The notes under the pieces are model-generated. The model made no database searches, was not told where the DNA came from, and saw only the letters and a program-made list of their open reading frames with translations. Positions 34,979 to 44,733 of a DNA stretch of 64,000 nucleotides are shown here, in pieces (position 1 is the stretch's first letter; every line of letters begins with the position of its first letter). A program made the position numbers and the translations under genes. The stretch is from Aquitalea magnusonii (lineage in GTDB: Bacteria; Pseudomonadota; Gammaproteobacteria; Burkholderiales; Chromobacteriaceae): contig NZ_AP018823.1 in assembly GCF_002217795.2 (NCBI RefSeq), positions 4,154,001 to 4,218,000 of the forward strand. Direction: 5' to 3'.

Positions 34979-35905
34979 TTACGGCGATGCGGGCTGGCTT
35001 GGAATATGTCCGGCCAAGGCGGGAATACTTTGCAAGAAGGCATCCAGTTGTGCAGCCCACAAGGCGGCCGGATGACGGCTCAGGCCGTGGCCATCGCCAT
35101 CCGGCACCGCAGGTGCATGGACAAAACGGGTGGGGCTGCCGCCCGCAGCGAATGCCTGGTGCCAGGCCACCGGTGCATCTGCCCCCCAGTACTGGTCGTT
35201 TTCGGCATACAGCCACAGATTGGGTAATACGGTGTGGCGGCCAAAATCGGCATACAGCGTGGTGAGTGCAAAGGGGTCACAACTTTGGCCGGGTGATTTC
35301 TCCGGGTTGCCACCAGCGCCACCGGCAAAGTTGATATAGCCAATCACCCCTGGCGGCGTAGTCGCGCCCACTGCCACCGTCAGCAGACCACCAACCGACT
35401 GGCCTTCCAACACGATGGGCTGGCCCGCGCCCCAAGGCTGCTGCGCTATCCAGCGGATGGCTGCCTGCACCGCCGCGCCGCCCGCCTCGGCGGTATGACG
35501 AAAATCAGGATGACCACTGCACTGGCCCGGTGCCAGCATGCGGGCACTGTGATATTCCGGGTCGCCACCGCCGGTACTGCCATAGCCCGGCCGGATGGGC
35601 GCCACGATGATGAAACCCTTGTCCAGCCAGTAGGCAATCTGGCTGCGGCCCATGGGGTATTTCAGCTGATGTCGCTCCTGCGTGCTGCCGGCACGGCCAT
35701 GGGAAAACAGCAGTACCGGAAACGGTCCGTCCCCTGCCGGGCGGTACAACAGTGCCGGCATGTCCAGCGTGCTGCCAAACAGGCCTGCGCCAGGCAGTGG
35801 AATGCTGACTTCCTGCGGGGCAGGCAGACTGGCAGCCCGTACCGACAGCACCAGACCGAGAGCCAGCAGCATGGCCCGGCTGTAACGACGACATTCACGC
35901 CACAT
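34979..35905 (-). CDS. Secreted alpha/beta hydrolase (dienelactone-hydrolase/PAF-AH-like)
   Basis: The 308-residue product has a hydrophobic N-terminus (MLLALGLVLSVRA) suggesting export. The catalytic triad is visible: Ser in LEGQSVGGLL, Asp in YAENDQYWG and His in DGDGHGLS. PVLLFSHGRAGSTQERHQ is like the oxyanion segment of dienelactone-hydrolase-type esterases. ATG at 35905 overlaps the end of the preceding hydrolase gene by 11 bases, with GGAG upstream, so translation is coupled. The substrate is unknown. Confidence 0.75.
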   Translation of the reverse strand: MWRECRRYSRAMLLALGLVLSVRAASLPAPQEVSIPLPGAGLFGSTLDMPALLYRPAGDGPFPVLLFSHGRAGSTQERHQLKYPMGRSQIAYWLDKGFIIVAPIRPGYGSTGGGDPEYHSARMLAPGQCSGHPDFRHTAEAGGAAVQAAIRWIAQQPWGAGQPIVLEGQSVGGLLTVAVGATTPPGVIGYINFAGGAGGNPEKSPGQSCDPFALTTLYADFGRHTVLPNLWLYAENDQYWGADAPVAWHQAFAAGGSPTRFVHAPAVPDGDGHGLSRHPAALWAAQLDAFLQSIPALAGHIPSQPASP

Positions 35906-36668
35906 GGTCTTGCTCCAGAATGTCTGCCAGCAAAGCCGCCAGGCCGGCAGGGTTGTCTTCACTCATCGCGTGGCCGGCGTCAGCCAGCACATGCACGCTC
36001 ACCCCATCTTGCGCAAGGCAGGTCAGCCCCGGCTGGGGCAAGGAGCGCTCGCCCACCACCACGCTGCGCGGCATGGTGAGCGCCAGTAACTGGCTGCGCC
36101 AGCCAGGTTCGACGCCCTGAACCAGCGACACCGCCGCGCGGTGTACCGCAGGCGCATGGCTGGCAGAGAGCGAGCCGGCCCACAGCGGGCTGCCTTCGCG
36201 GCTGGCCAGCCGCGCCATGCGGCGCTGGCCACGACTGACAAACTCCTGTTCGCTCATGGCTGCCAGTGCGCGGCTGAACACGCCGCCACCGGCGTCCAGG
36301 TTTGGTTCCAGCAACACCAGCCGTGTCACCGGTGCCGGACGCAGGCTGCAGGCGGCTATGGCCACGGCACCGCCCATGCTGTGGCCAACGATGTCCAGCT
36401 GCGGCAGGCCAAGATGATTGATCAGCCCCGCCACGGTTTCGGCATGCGCGGCAATGGTGTAGGCAAAGTCGTCAGGCCGGTCGGAAAAACCGGCACCCAG
36501 CAAGTCCAGCAACAAACGCCGTCTTCCGGCCAAGGCCGGATCGGCCGCCACGCGGGGAAAGTCGCTGGAGGCAGCACAGCCCAGGCCATGCACAAACAGC
36601 AGCGGCACACCGCTGCCGGGCAGGTCGTGATAACGCAATGCCCCATGGGGGCTGTGAAATACTTGCAT
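35895..36668 (-). CDS. Alpha/beta hydrolase
   Basis: The 257-residue cytoplasmic hydrolase has the oxyanion loop LLFVHGLGCAAS, nucleophile Ser in DIVGHSMGGAV, and the catalytic His in VLADAGHAMSEDNP. The fold is standard for esterases, lactonases and haloperoxidase-like enzymes; the substrate cannot be told. No signal peptide is present. It overlaps the secreted hydrolase gene and presumably shares its transcript. Confidence 0.82.
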   Translation of the reverse strand: MQVFHSPHGALRYHDLPGSGVPLLFVHGLGCAASSDFPRVAADPALAGRRRLLLDLLGAGFSDRPDDFAYTIAAHAETVAGLINHLGLPQLDIVGHSMGGAVAIAACSLRPAPVTRLVLLEPNLDAGGGVFSRALAAMSEQEFVSRGQRRMARLASREGSPLWAGSLSASHAPAVHRAAVSLVQGVEPGWRSQLLALTMPRSVVVGERSLPQPGLTCLAQDGVSVHVLADAGHAMSEDNPAGLAALLADILEQDHVA

Positions 36669-36752
36669 GCGGATGCCGGGAAACCGATGAAATGAGCGTG
36701 GCTCAGTCTACCGCAGCCATGTGACAAGCGGCAGATGCCACCGGAATGCAAA

Positions 36753-36775
36753 ACAGGCCGCATGGTGCGGCCTGT
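36753..36775 (-). terminator. Terminator of the sulfate-binding protein gene
   Basis: ACAGGCCGCA pairs with TGCGGCCTGT around a three-base loop. On the minus strand it is followed by TTTTGC, 26 bases after the sbp stop codon. Confidence 0.85.
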
Positions 36776-36800
36776 CGTGATTCATCCTTGCTGGAGAAGA

Positions 36801-37802
36801 TCAGTTCTTGCTGTAGATCTGGTCAAACACGCCGCCATCGGCAAAGTGTTTTTTCTGCGCACTGCGCCAGTCGCCAAACACGTCCTTGAGGGTGAACAGC
36901 TTCACCTTGGGGAACTGGCTGGCGTATTTGGCGGCAATCTTGGGGTCACGCGGGCGGTAGTAGTTTTCCGCCGCAATGGTCTGACCTTCCGGGGTGTACA
37001 GGAACTTCAGATAGGCCTCGGCCTGCTTGCGGGTGCCTTTCTTGTCCACCACCTTGTCCACCACGGCTACCGGCGGCTCGGCCAGAATGGAGATGGACGG
37101 GGTGACGATGTCAAACTTGTCCGGGCCCATTTCCTTTACCGCCAGCACGGCTTCGTTTTCCCAGGCCAGCAATACATCGCCCAGGCCACGCTGGGTAAAG
37201 GTGAGCGTGGCACCGCGTGCGCCGGAGTCCAGTACCGGTACATGCTTGAACAGCTCGGCCACATAGGCGCGCGCCTTGGCTTCATTGCCGCCATTCTTCT
37301 TCAGCGCATAGCCCCAGGCGGCCAGGTAGTTCCAGCGGGCGCCACCGGAGGTCTTGGGATTGGGGGTGATCACCTGCACATCGCTGCGCACCAGATCGTT
37401 CCAGTCCTTGATGTGCTTGGGATTACCCTTTTTCACCAGGAACACGATGGTGGAGGTGTAAGGCGAGCTGTTGTCCGGCAGGCGGGTCTGCCAGTTTTTC
37501 GGCAACAGGCCTTCATCAGCCAGCACATCGATATCGTAAGCCAGTGCCAGCGTGGCCACGTCGGCGGCCAGACCATGCTGGATGGACAGTGATTGCTTGC
37601 CGGAGCCGCCATGCGACTGCTTGATGGTGAGCTCTTCGCCGGTCTTTTTCTTCCATTGCTCGGCAAAGGCCTTGTTCACATCCTGGTACAGCTCGCGGGT
37701 GGGGTCGTAGGACACGTTCAGCAGTTCGGCGGCCTTCAGCGGCGTAACGGCCAGCAGCAGCACGGCTGCCAGCGCTTTCAGATTGGTGCGGATAGTCGTC
37801 AT
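36801..37802 (-). CDS. sbp: Sulfate ABC transporter, periplasmic binding protein
   Basis: The 333-residue protein has a signal peptide ending near LKAA and then [20 protein letters not shown], the sulfate-binding protein signature. QSHGGSGKQ and [20 protein letters not shown] are the sulfate-ligand loops. It binds sulfate or thiosulfate in the periplasm. No cysTWA permease genes are adjacent, so the partner transporter is encoded elsewhere. The AT-rich 230-base upstream gap is a likely CysB-controlled promoter; that regulation is inference. Confidence 0.92.
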   Translation of the reverse strand: MTTIRTNLKALAAVLLLAVTPLKAAELLNVSYDPTRELYQDVNKAFAEQWKKKTGEELTIKQSHGGSGKQSLSIQHGLAADVATLALAYDIDVLADEGLLPKNWQTRLPDNSSPYTSTIVFLVKKGNPKHIKDWNDLVRSDVQVITPNPKTSGGARWNYLAAWGYALKKNGGNEAKARAYVAELFKHVPVLDSGARGATLTFTQRGLGDVLLAWENEAVLAVKEMGPDKFDIVTPSISILAEPPVAVVDKVVDKKGTRKQAEAYLKFLYTPEGQTIAAENYYRPRDPKIAAKYASQFPKVKLFTLKDVFGDWRSAQKKHFADGGVFDQIYSKN

Positions 37803-38032
37803 GTTGTGGCTCCTGAGTCGAAGGGCTTCGGTTGATGCAGCACACTGTAATCAGGAATGGTTTATCACCAGAAATGATTGTTTTTCATTCCGTTATTCAA
37901 AAATAATCTAAGAAGCCGTGCGATGTGCGTCCCTGACAAATCACCATAAGAAATATAAAAACAATTATTTATCACTTTTTAAGCTATTGAATTTGCCCTA
38001 TAGTTTGCTCTGACCGTTTCCGAGAGCTTGCC

Positions 38033-38605
38033 ATGACCACCATTGCCGCCGATTTCGACTTCATCATCCAGCCAGGCTGGAGGGGCAGTGCTGCCAATCA
38101 TTGGCAAAGCCACTGGGAACAGCGCCTGCATGCCATCCGGGTGGAAAACCACAACTGGGAGCAGCCCGATCTGGAAGATTGGCTAGCCGGGCTGGACCAC
38201 GCCCTGTCGCAGGCGCGCCGCCCGGCCATCGTGATTGCCCACAGCCTGGGCTGCATTACCGTGGCCCATTATGCGCGACGTCATCCGGACAGGATTGCCG
38301 CCGCGCTGCTGGTGGCTCCGGCCGATGTGGAAAGGCCCTTCGTGCCGCGCGAGCTGATGCCGTTTGCACCGCTGCCGCGCCAGCCGCTGCCTTTTGTCAG
38401 CCGCGTGGTGGCCAGCGACAACGACCCGTTCTGCAAATCTGCCCGTGCCGCGCGCATGGCTGGCTACTGGCAAAGTCCGCTCACCTGGCTGCACCAGGCC
38501 GGGCATATCAACGTGGCTTCCGGCCATCAGCAATGGGAAGAAGGTCTGGCCCTGCTGCCACCCTTGCTGGAGCGCGCCCGCGCCCGCGGCAACATCGCGG
38601 CCTGA
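38033..38605 (+). CDS. RBBP9/YdeN-family serine hydrolase
   Basis: The 190-residue protein starts with FIIQPGWRGSAANHWQSHWE, the hallmark of the RBBP9-like alpha/beta hydrolases. The triad is Ser in VIAHSLGCITV, Asp in ASDNDPFC and His in GHINVASGH. The family is small and poorly assigned in bacteria. It is divergent from the sulfate-binding gene, and may share its control region, but no functional link is shown. ATG 38033 is close to a GAGAGCTTGCC stretch. Confidence 0.85.
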   Translation: MTTIAADFDFIIQPGWRGSAANHWQSHWEQRLHAIRVENHNWEQPDLEDWLAGLDHALSQARRPAIVIAHSLGCITVAHYARRHPDRIAAALLVAPADVERPFVPRELMPFAPLPRQPLPFVSRVVASDNDPFCKSARAARMAGYWQSPLTWLHQAGHINVASGHQQWEEGLALLPPLLERARARGNIAA

Positions 38606-38724
38606 CGCAGCACGCAGGAACTGTCCGCACCGGCAGGCCATCAAAGCTGCTTTGACCACGCTCTCTGGCGGTGTCAAACTGCCAAGCTTGTGTTCTCTGA
38701 TGCCATTGCCGAAAAGGATGCCCC

Positions 38725-39264
38725 ATGTTTGCTGCTAGCCCGATCAAGACCGCCATTGCCGCCCTTGCGCTGACCCTGCCGATGCTGGCCCATGCCGATG
38801 CCGCACAGGATGCCGCCGCCAAGGAACTGGCCCAGGTGATCGGCCTGAACAATATGCCGAATGACCTGGCCAACCGCACCACCGGCTCTGCCGGCCCGCT
38901 GCTGCAGGAATACTTCGTCAAGAACAAGATCAATCTGTCCCAGGAGCAGCAGAAAAAAGCCCAGGATGGTTTCAAGGCCTATGCTGAAGGCGTACACAAG
39001 ACCGCCGCCGACTATTTCAACTCTGCCGCCGTGAAAAAGCAGTTTGAACAGGAAGTGGTCAAAAACTACAGCGCACAGTTTTCCGCCGCCGAAATGCAGC
39101 AGATCGTAGCCTTCTACAAGACCCCGGCCGGCCAGAAGCTGATGAAGCAGCAGCCGGTGGTGATCGACGGCATCATGAAGAATATGCTGACCTCGGCAGA
39201 AAAAACCCTGCTGCCGAAAATGCGTACTGCCGCCGAAACCTACGCCAAGTCCATCAGCAAGTAA
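38725..39264 (+). CDS. Exported DUF2059-domain protein
   Basis: The 179-residue product has a signal peptide ending near LAHADA. The C-terminal half contains the DUF2059 pattern YSAQFSAAEMQQIVAFYKTP followed by AGQKLMKQQPVVI. The family is periplasmic and of unknown role. ATG at 38725 follows AAAAGG. It ends at a bidirectional terminator shared with the XRE-cupin gene. Confidence 0.8.
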   Translation: MFAASPIKTAIAALALTLPMLAHADAAQDAAAKELAQVIGLNNMPNDLANRTTGSAGPLLQEYFVKNKINLSQEQQKKAQDGFKAYAEGVHKTAADYFNSAAVKKQFEQEVVKNYSAQFSAAEMQQIVAFYKTPAGQKLMKQQPVVIDGIMKNMLTSAEKTLLPKMRTAAETYAKSISK

Positions 39265-39295
39265 GACCTGTCAGCACCCTGACAGTACAATGATG

Positions 39296-39317
39296 AAACG
39301 GCCCTGCAGGGCCGTTT
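39296..39317. terminator. Bidirectional terminator
   Basis: AAACGGCCCTG is a perfect inverted repeat of CAGGGCCGTTT, followed by TTT on the plus strand. It lies between the converging DUF2059 and XRE-cupin genes. Confidence 0.85.
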
Positions 39318-39318
39318 T

Positions 39319-39912
39319 TCATTGATCCTGATGTGGCACCATCAGCACACTCTTGGTGAATGTGCAGGGCTCAGCACCCAGATTGTGATAGCTGCATGGC
39401 TGATCCAATGCAAAAGCCAACGACTGCCCGGCTTGCAACACATGGGTTTGCTGTTGCCGCGGTAACTGCAATTGCAGCTGTCCGGCCAGTACATACAGCA
39501 GCTCCTGACAGCCGGGCGCGTCGGCTTCGGCGTGATAGCTGTCACCGGCCGCCAGTTGCCAGCGCCACAGCTCCAGTGTCTTGCCCGGCATGGCCAGCGA
39601 CTCCAGCAAGCTGGCATGGCTGTCAGCCTGCTCGCCCTGCCAGATGCGCAGCGGCAAAGCCCGGGCCTTGTCGCTTAGCGACGGCGGGCGCACCACGTCG
39701 ACAAAACTCAGCCCCAGTGCCGAAGCCAGCTTGTCCACCGTGGCAATGCTGGCATTGCTTTCCCCGGCTTCGATATTCACCAGCATGCGGCGGCTGATGC
39801 CCGCCCGCGTGGCCAGCACTTCCTGACTGTAGCCTTGCTGCAGGCGTGCCAGACGCAGATTGTCTGCCACGTTCTGCATCACTTGCAGTGACCCGTTTGC
39901 TGGCTTGTTCAT
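39319..39912 (-). CDS. XRE-family regulator with cupin domain
   Basis: A 197-residue protein with an N-terminal helix-turn-helix (LRLARLQQGYSQEVLATRAG, then ISRRMLVNIEAGESNASIAT) and a C-terminal cupin (LLYVLAGQLQLQLP). This two-domain plan is that of PuuR/SutR-like regulators. A perfect 12-base palindrome lies nine bases upstream of the start, and the divergent EamA exporter is the likely target. ATG at 39912 is chosen because it avoids the palindrome; an upstream in-frame ATG would include it. Confidence 0.85.
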   Translation of the reverse strand: MNKPANGSLQVMQNVADNLRLARLQQGYSQEVLATRAGISRRMLVNIEAGESNASIATVDKLASALGLSFVDVVRPPSLSDKARALPLRIWQGEQADSHASLLESLAMPGKTLELWRWQLAAGDSYHAEADAPGCQELLYVLAGQLQLQLPRQQQTHVLQAGQSLAFALDQPCSYHNLGAEPCTFTKSVLMVPHQDQ

Positions 39913-39920
39913 GGCTATGT

Positions 39921-39932
39921 GCAATATATTGC
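39921..39932. promoter_or_regulatory. Palindrome between XRE-cupin and EamA genes
   Basis: GCAATATATTGC is a perfect 12-base palindrome in the 80-base divergent intergenic region. A looser GTGCATTATATTTCAC follows 15 bases on. It is a good operator candidate for the XRE-cupin regulator. Confidence 0.5.
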
Positions 39933-39992
39933 CCAAATGGTGATTTGTGCATTATATTTCACAGACTCCTCACCCGCAACGAGAGCACGTCC

Positions 39993-40886
39993 ATGACATC
40001 GCTGACCGCCACCGCCAGCCTGCCGCCCAGCCCATCCCGCCTGCCCGACCTGGTGCTGATCGGCGTCACCATGATCTGGGGCTTCACCTTTCTGGTGGTG
40101 CAGCATGCGCTGCAATGGGCCGGGCCATTCAGCTTTGTCAGCCTGCGCTTTGGCATCGCCGGCCTGATTGCCCTGCTGCTGTGCTGGCGCGAGCTGCGCG
40201 GCCTGAGCCGGCGCGAGCTGCTGACCGGCGCACTGGTGGGCAGCGTGCTGTTTGGCAGCTACAGCCTGCAGACGCTGGGCCTGCAACTGATTCCCAGCAG
40301 CAAGTCGGCTTTTCTCACCGGCCTGTATGTGCCGCTGGTGCCATTATTCCAATTACTGCTGTTTCGCCACCGGCCACGGCTGGCGGCCTGGCTGGGCATC
40401 ATCGTGGCCTTTGGCGGGCTGGTTTTGCTGTCCGACCCGCGCGGCCTGCAATTCAATTTCGGCGCAGGCGAATGGCTGACCGTGGCCGGGGCTGCCATGA
40501 TCGCACTGGAAATCAGCCTGGTGGGCCGCTTTGCCGGCCAGTGTCACCCGCGCCGGGTGGCGGTGGTGCAATTGCTGACCGTGTCCTTGCTGGCGGCACT
40601 GGGCTGGCAACTGAGTGGCGAAGCCGCGCCGCAGGCGCATCCGGTATTGCTTGTCAGCCTGCTGGGCATGGGGCTGGCCACTGCCGTCATCCAGATTGCC
40701 ATGAACTGGGCGCAGAAAACCGTCCCCGCCACCCGCGCTACCATCATTTATGCGATGGAGCCGGTCTGGGCCGGGCTGGTGGGTGCCATCGCCGGTGAGC
40801 AACTGGGCATCATGGCCATCAGCGGTGCGGCGCTGATTGTGGCCAGCGTGCTGATCAGCCAATTGGGCGGACGACGCCCGCACTGA
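39993..40886 (+). CDS. DMT-superfamily (EamA) transporter
   Basis: The 297-residue protein has ten hydrophobic segments in two EamA repeats. Phrases MIWGFTFLVVQHAL, FVSLRFGIAGLIALLL and IIYAMEPVWAGLVGAIAGEQ are typical of EamA exporters. ATG at 39993 follows GAGAGC. It is divergent from an XRE-cupin regulator. The substrate is unknown. Confidence 0.83.
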   Translation: MTSLTATASLPPSPSRLPDLVLIGVTMIWGFTFLVVQHALQWAGPFSFVSLRFGIAGLIALLLCWRELRGLSRRELLTGALVGSVLFGSYSLQTLGLQLIPSSKSAFLTGLYVPLVPLFQLLLFRHRPRLAAWLGIIVAFGGLVLLSDPRGLQFNFGAGEWLTVAGAAMIALEISLVGRFAGQCHPRRVAVVQLLTVSLLAALGWQLSGEAAPQAHPVLLVSLLGMGLATAVIQIAMNWAQKTVPATRATIIYAMEPVWAGLVGAIAGEQLGIMAISGAALIVASVLISQLGGRRPH

Positions 40887-40968
40887 CGCGCAGATGGCAG
40901 ACAAAGCACTTGCCAGCAGCAACCGAGCCGGCACATAAACGGCAGGACCACCACTCCAGCCCAATCGC

Positions 40969-41550
40969 ATGTCCGACTACATCACGCTGCTTGATCAGGT
41001 ACGCCACTGCCGGCTCTGTGCCGATCAACTGCCACAGGGCCCGCGCCCGGTGCTGCAACTGCATCCAAGTGCGCGCTTGCTGATTGCCGGGCAAGCACCA
41101 GGCCGCAAGGTGCATGCCTCAGGCATTGCGTTTGACGATGCCAGCGGCGCCCGCCTGCGCGACTGGCTGGGCCTGGATGCCACACAGTTTTACGACCCCA
41201 CGCTGGTGGCCATTCTGCCCATGGGTTTTTGCTATCCGGGCAGCGGCCCGCATGGCGACCTGCCGCCACGGCCAGAATGTGCCGCCCACTGGCGTGTGCC
41301 GTTGCTGCAGCAATTGCCCAAGCTGCAACTGACGCTGCTACTGGGTCAGCATGCGCTGGCCTGGCATCTGCCGGCTGCCGGCAACATCACCCAGGCGGTA
41401 CGCAACTGGCAGGCCGGCTGGCCGCATATCCTGCCGCTGCCCCATCCCAGCCCGCGCAATAATCTGTGGCTGCAGCGCAACCCCTGGTTTGCTGCCGAGG
41501 TGCTGCCGGTGCTGCGCCAGCGTGTACAACAACTGCTGGGCACAAGCTAA
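40969..41550 (+). CDS. Uracil-DNA-glycosylase-superfamily protein
   Basis: The 193-residue protein has a family-4/5-like N-terminus (VRHCRLCADQLPQGPRPVLQ), the glycosylase-type motif LLIAGQAPGRKVHASG and the C-terminal HPSPRN box. The usual active-site GQDPY-type motif is replaced by GQAPG. Relatives annotated uracil-DNA glycosylase-like are widespread but their base specificity is unknown. ATG at 40969 has no strong ribosome site. It could alternatively bind DNA without catalysis. Confidence 0.78.
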   Translation: MSDYITLLDQVRHCRLCADQLPQGPRPVLQLHPSARLLIAGQAPGRKVHASGIAFDDASGARLRDWLGLDATQFYDPTLVAILPMGFCYPGSGPHGDLPPRPECAAHWRVPLLQQLPKLQLTLLLGQHALAWHLPAAGNITQAVRNWQAGWPHILPLPHPSPRNNLWLQRNPWFAAEVLPVLRQRVQQLLGTS

Positions 41551-41642
41551 ACCACATTCCACCGCTTGTTTGACCAAGGGGTTTGCCAAAGCCGGGCCGG
41601 CATGATTAGGCTTGGCACTTGTCTGCTTCTTTTCTGGATGTC

Positions 41643-41942
41643 ATGAAACCTGTCGATCTGATCAAGGGCCTGCTGGCCATCGTGCTGGCGCTGGCTTTTC
41701 TGCTGTGGCTGTACGGCACGTTCACCAACCAGCCGGATTTCGTTACGGCGGCAATGTGGCTGGGTGATGCGCTGGTAATGATTCCGGCCTATCTGATTCC
41801 CGCCATCACCGCCTGGCTGGTGAAAAGCCCGCGCCTGAAAACCATTGTGCTCATCAATGTGCTGGGCGGCTGGCTGCTGATTCCCTGGATCATCGCCATG
41901 GGCATGGCCATCAAGCGTGACGACTTGCGCACCCAGGACTGA
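41643..41942 (+). CDS. Small membrane protein, possibly superinfection-immunity family
   Basis: The 99-residue product has three hydrophobic segments: IKGLLAIVLALAFLLWLYGT, ALVMIPAYLIPAITAWL and TIVLINVLGGWLLIPWIIAM. The last phrase resembles the superinfection-immunity (T4 Imm) family of small inner-membrane proteins, but the match is by eye. It ends in a short basic tail. ATG at 41643 has a weak GGAT site. No phage genes are nearby. Confidence 0.6.
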   Translation: MKPVDLIKGLLAIVLALAFLLWLYGTFTNQPDFVTAAMWLGDALVMIPAYLIPAITAWLVKSPRLKTIVLINVLGGWLLIPWIIAMGMAIKRDDLRTQD

Positions 41943-41996
41943 CGCCGCCGTGTACGCAGCTTGATGGCGGCGGCAGCCTTCCCGTAAGCTGCCGCC

Positions 41997-43121
41997 ATGT
42001 CTGCACACACCTCCCCCTCTCGTCTGGCCGCCTTGCTCGCCCCGTTCTTGCACGACCGGCTGCTGCATGTGCTGCTGTTGCTGATGCTGCTGCTATGGCT
42101 GCCACAGCCCGCGGCGGCCAGCCAGTTTGTCCACTGGATAGACTGGCCCACCATCACCACCCTGTCCGGCCTGCTGTTGCTGACCAAGGGCGTGGAAGCA
42201 AGCGGCTATCTGGCTCATCTGGGCCGCCTCATCATCAACCGGCTGGCGCGGGAAAGATCGCTGGCGCTGTTTCTGGTGGGCATGTCGGCCCTGCTGTCCA
42301 CCGTACTCACCAATGATGTGGCGCTGTTCATCGTGGTGCCGCTTACCCTCAGCCTGCGTGGCATTGCCGGTCTGCCCATTGGCCGGCTGGTGATATTCGA
42401 AGCGCTGGCGGTGAATGCCGGCTCGCTGCTCACCCCGATCGGCAACCCGCAAAACATCTTGCTGTGGCAGTTGTCCGGCCAGTCCTTTGCTGCGTTTACC
42501 TGGCAGATGGCCCCGCTGGCACTGGGCAGCATGGCGCTGCTGCTACTGGCCACCGCCCTAGCGTTTCCCGGTCAGCGCATTCATGCCGAACTGCACGACG
42601 ACGCCAGCGGCTATCAGCCCGGTCTGTTGTGGAGCTGCGCCTTGTTGTACATCGGCTTTATCGTGGCGCTGGAATCCGGCCATGCGCTATGGGGCCTGGC
42701 GGCGGTGCTGGCCGGCATTGCCCTGCTGCGCCCGGCCCTGCTGCTGGCGGTGGACTGGAGCCTGATTGCCGTGTTCATGCTGATGTTTGTCGATATCCGC
42801 CTGCTGACCGGGCTACCGCTGGTACACCACTGGACCGATGCCGTGGCCGGGCTGAGTAGCGGCAGCCTGTACCTGACCGCCCTGCTGGCTTCGCAGCTGA
42901 TCAGCAATGTGCCTGCCACCATCCTGCTGGTGAAATACAGCAGCGCCTACAAGGTGCTGGCCTATGCGGTGAATGCCGGTGGTTTTGGCTGCGTGCTGGG
43001 TTCGCTGGCCAACCTGATTGCCCTGCGCATGGCGGGCGAGCGCGGCATCTGGCTGCGTTTTCATCTGTATTCCCTGCCCGCGCTGCTGCTGGCAGGCGTG
43101 CTGGGCTACTGCCTGCTCTGA
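41997..43121 (+). CDS. SLC13/ArsB-type (citrate-transporter superfamily) membrane protein
   Basis: A 374-residue protein with about ten hydrophobic segments. The ion-transporter superfamily features include LSTVLTNDVALFIVVPLTL and the paired motif SNVPATILLVKY, with the SLLTPIGNPQN loop that contacts substrate in NhaD/ArsB/SLC13 proteins. Substrate could be a dicarboxylate, arsenite or Na+/H+; sequence alone does not decide. ATG at 41997 has no clear ribosome site. It converges with hutH at a terminator. Confidence 0.8.
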   Translation: MSAHTSPSRLAALLAPFLHDRLLHVLLLLMLLLWLPQPAAASQFVHWIDWPTITTLSGLLLLTKGVEASGYLAHLGRLIINRLARERSLALFLVGMSALLSTVLTNDVALFIVVPLTLSLRGIAGLPIGRLVIFEALAVNAGSLLTPIGNPQNILLWQLSGQSFAAFTWQMAPLALGSMALLLLATALAFPGQRIHAELHDDASGYQPGLLWSCALLYIGFIVALESGHALWGLAAVLAGIALLRPALLLAVDWSLIAVFMLMFVDIRLLTGLPLVHHWTDAVAGLSSGSLYLTALLASQLISNVPATILLVKYSSAYKVLAYAVNAGGFGCVLGSLANLIALRMAGERGIWLRFHLYSLPALLLAGVLGYCLL

Positions 43122-43150
43122 CATCCCGTCCCGCCATTCCACGCAAAAAA

Positions 43151-43176
43151 GCCCGGTCACCGTGACGGTGCCGGGC
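43151..43176 (-). terminator. Terminator of hutH
   Basis: GCCCGG and CACCG pair with CGGTG and CCGGGC, with one bulged base. The minus strand continues with six T residues, 25 bases after hutH. Confidence 0.85.
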
Positions 43177-43200
43177 CAAGCTCCTGATGACTAGCCGTGC

Positions 43201-44733
43201 TTACAAAGAGGGCAGCAAGCCAGCCGCGACAAAGCGGTTGTAACTGCCGCTGGCCACCAGCGCAGCGGCCTTTTCGATATCCGGTGCGAAGTAGCGGTCC
43301 TTGTCGTAGAACGGCACTTGCGCACGCAGTTCGGCCTTGGCTTCTTCCAGCTTGGCGCTGGCCTTGTGCGGGGCGCGGAAGTCCACACCCTGGCAGGCAG
43401 CCAGCAGTTCCACGGCCAGAATGCCGGCGGTGTTACCGGCCATATCGCGCAGACGGCGACCGGCAAAGGTGGCCATCGATACGTGGTCTTCCTGGTTGGC
43501 CGAGGTGGGCAGGCTGTCCACCGAGGCCGGGTGCGCCAGCGATTTGTTTTCCGAAGCCAGGGCCGCACCGGTGACCTGGGCAATCATGAAGCCGGAGTTC
43601 ACCCCGCCATTGTTCACCAGGAAGGGCGGCAGCTTGGACAGGTTGCTGTCGATCAACAGTGCCATGCGGCGCTCGGACAGCGAGCCGATTTCGGCAATGG
43701 CCAGCGCCAGGTTGTCGGCGGCAAAGGCCACCGGCTCGGCGTGGAAGTTGCCGCCGGACAGGATGTCGTTGTCGTCGGCAAACACCAGCGGGTTGTCCGA
43801 TACCGAGTTGGCTTCCACTTGCAGCACGCTGGCGGAGTGACGGATCTGCGTCAGGCAGGCACCCATCACCTGCGGCTGGCAGCGCAGGCTGTACGGGTCC
43901 TGCACCTTGCCGCAGTTTTCGTGCGAGTGTTCGATTTCGCTGTGTTCCAGCAGCGCACGGTAGGCGCTGGCGGCATCGATCTGGCCGGCATGGCCGCGCA
44001 CGGCGTGGATGCGGGCGTCAAACGGGGTGCGGCTGCCCTGCGCGGCTTCCACCGACATGGAGCCTGCCACCACGGCAGAGGCAAACAGGTCTTCGGCGGC
44101 AAACAGGCCTTCCAGCGCAAAGGCGGTGGAGGCTTGCGTGCCGTTGAGCAGGGCGAGGCCCTCTTTCGGGGCCAGGGTGATGGGCTGCAGACCGGCAGCC
44201 TGCATGGCTTCACGGCCATGTACGCGCTGGCCGTTGACGAAGGCTTCACCCTCGCCGATCAGCACTGCGCTCATGTGCGACAGCGGGGCCAGGTCGCCGG
44301 ACGCGCCCACCGAACCCTTTTGCGGAATCACCGGGTAGATGCCGTGGTTGAACAGCGTGACCAGCGCTTCGATCACCTGACGGCGGATGCCGGAGAAACC
44401 ACGCGCCAGCGAGTTGATTTTCAGTGCCATCACCAGACGCACGGTGGAATCATCCATCGGCGCGCCAATACCGGCAGCGTGCGACAGCACGATGGAACGT
44501 TGCAGCAGTTCCAGCTCGTCCGGTGCAATGCGGGTATTGGCCAGCAGGCCAAAACCGGTGTTGATGCCATAGGCGGTGCGGCCTTCGGACAGCACGCGTG
44601 CCACGGTGGCGGCGGAAGCGTCGATGCCGGCGTGGCAGGACGGGTCCAGTTGCAGCTTGAGGCCGGTTTCACGTGAAACGCGGCGCAGGTCGGCCAGTGT
44701 CAGTTGGCCCGGTACGATATGGAGAATGCTCAT
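43201..44733 (-). CDS. hutH: Histidine ammonia-lyase
   Basis: The 510-residue enzyme removes ammonia from L-histidine to give urocanate. The MIO-forming Ala-Ser-Gly is at 144-146 in [14 protein letters not shown], and the catalytic tyrosine is in [11 protein letters not shown] near residue 55. MIO forms autocatalytically, so no other factor is needed. A parS-like palindrome at 44665-44680 lies in the first 25 codons. It is the last gene of the hutI-G-U-H order. The start at 44733 is the only one giving full length; its ribosome site is weak. Confidence 0.94.
   Translation of the reverse strand: MSILHIVPGQLTLADLRRVSRETGLKLQLDPSCHAGIDASAATVARVLSEGRTAYGINTGFGLLANTRIAPDELELLQRSIVLSHAAGIGAPMDDSTVRLVMALKINSLARGFSGIRRQVIEALVTLFNHGIYPVIPQKGSVGASGDLAPLSHMSAVLIGEGEAFVNGQRVHGREAMQAAGLQPITLAPKEGLALLNGTQASTAFALEGLFAAEDLFASAVVAGSMSVEAAQGSRTPFDARIHAVRGHAGQIDAASAYRALLEHSEIEHSHENCGKVQDPYSLRCQPQVMGACLTQIRHSASVLQVEANSVSDNPLVFADDNDILSGGNFHAEPVAFAADNLALAIAEIGSLSERRMALLIDSNLSKLPPFLVNNGGVNSGFMIAQVTGAALASENKSLAHPASVDSLPTSANQEDHVSMATFAGRRLRDMAGNTAGILAVELLAACQGVDFRAPHKASAKLEEAKAELRAQVPFYDKDRYFAPDIEKAAALVASGSYNRFVAAGLLPSL
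44665..44680. other. parS: parS-like ParB-binding site 3
   Basis: GGTTTCACGTGAAACG contains the full perfect 14-base palindrome GTTTCACGTGAAAC, matching the parS core exactly. It lies inside hutH. Confidence 0.82.
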
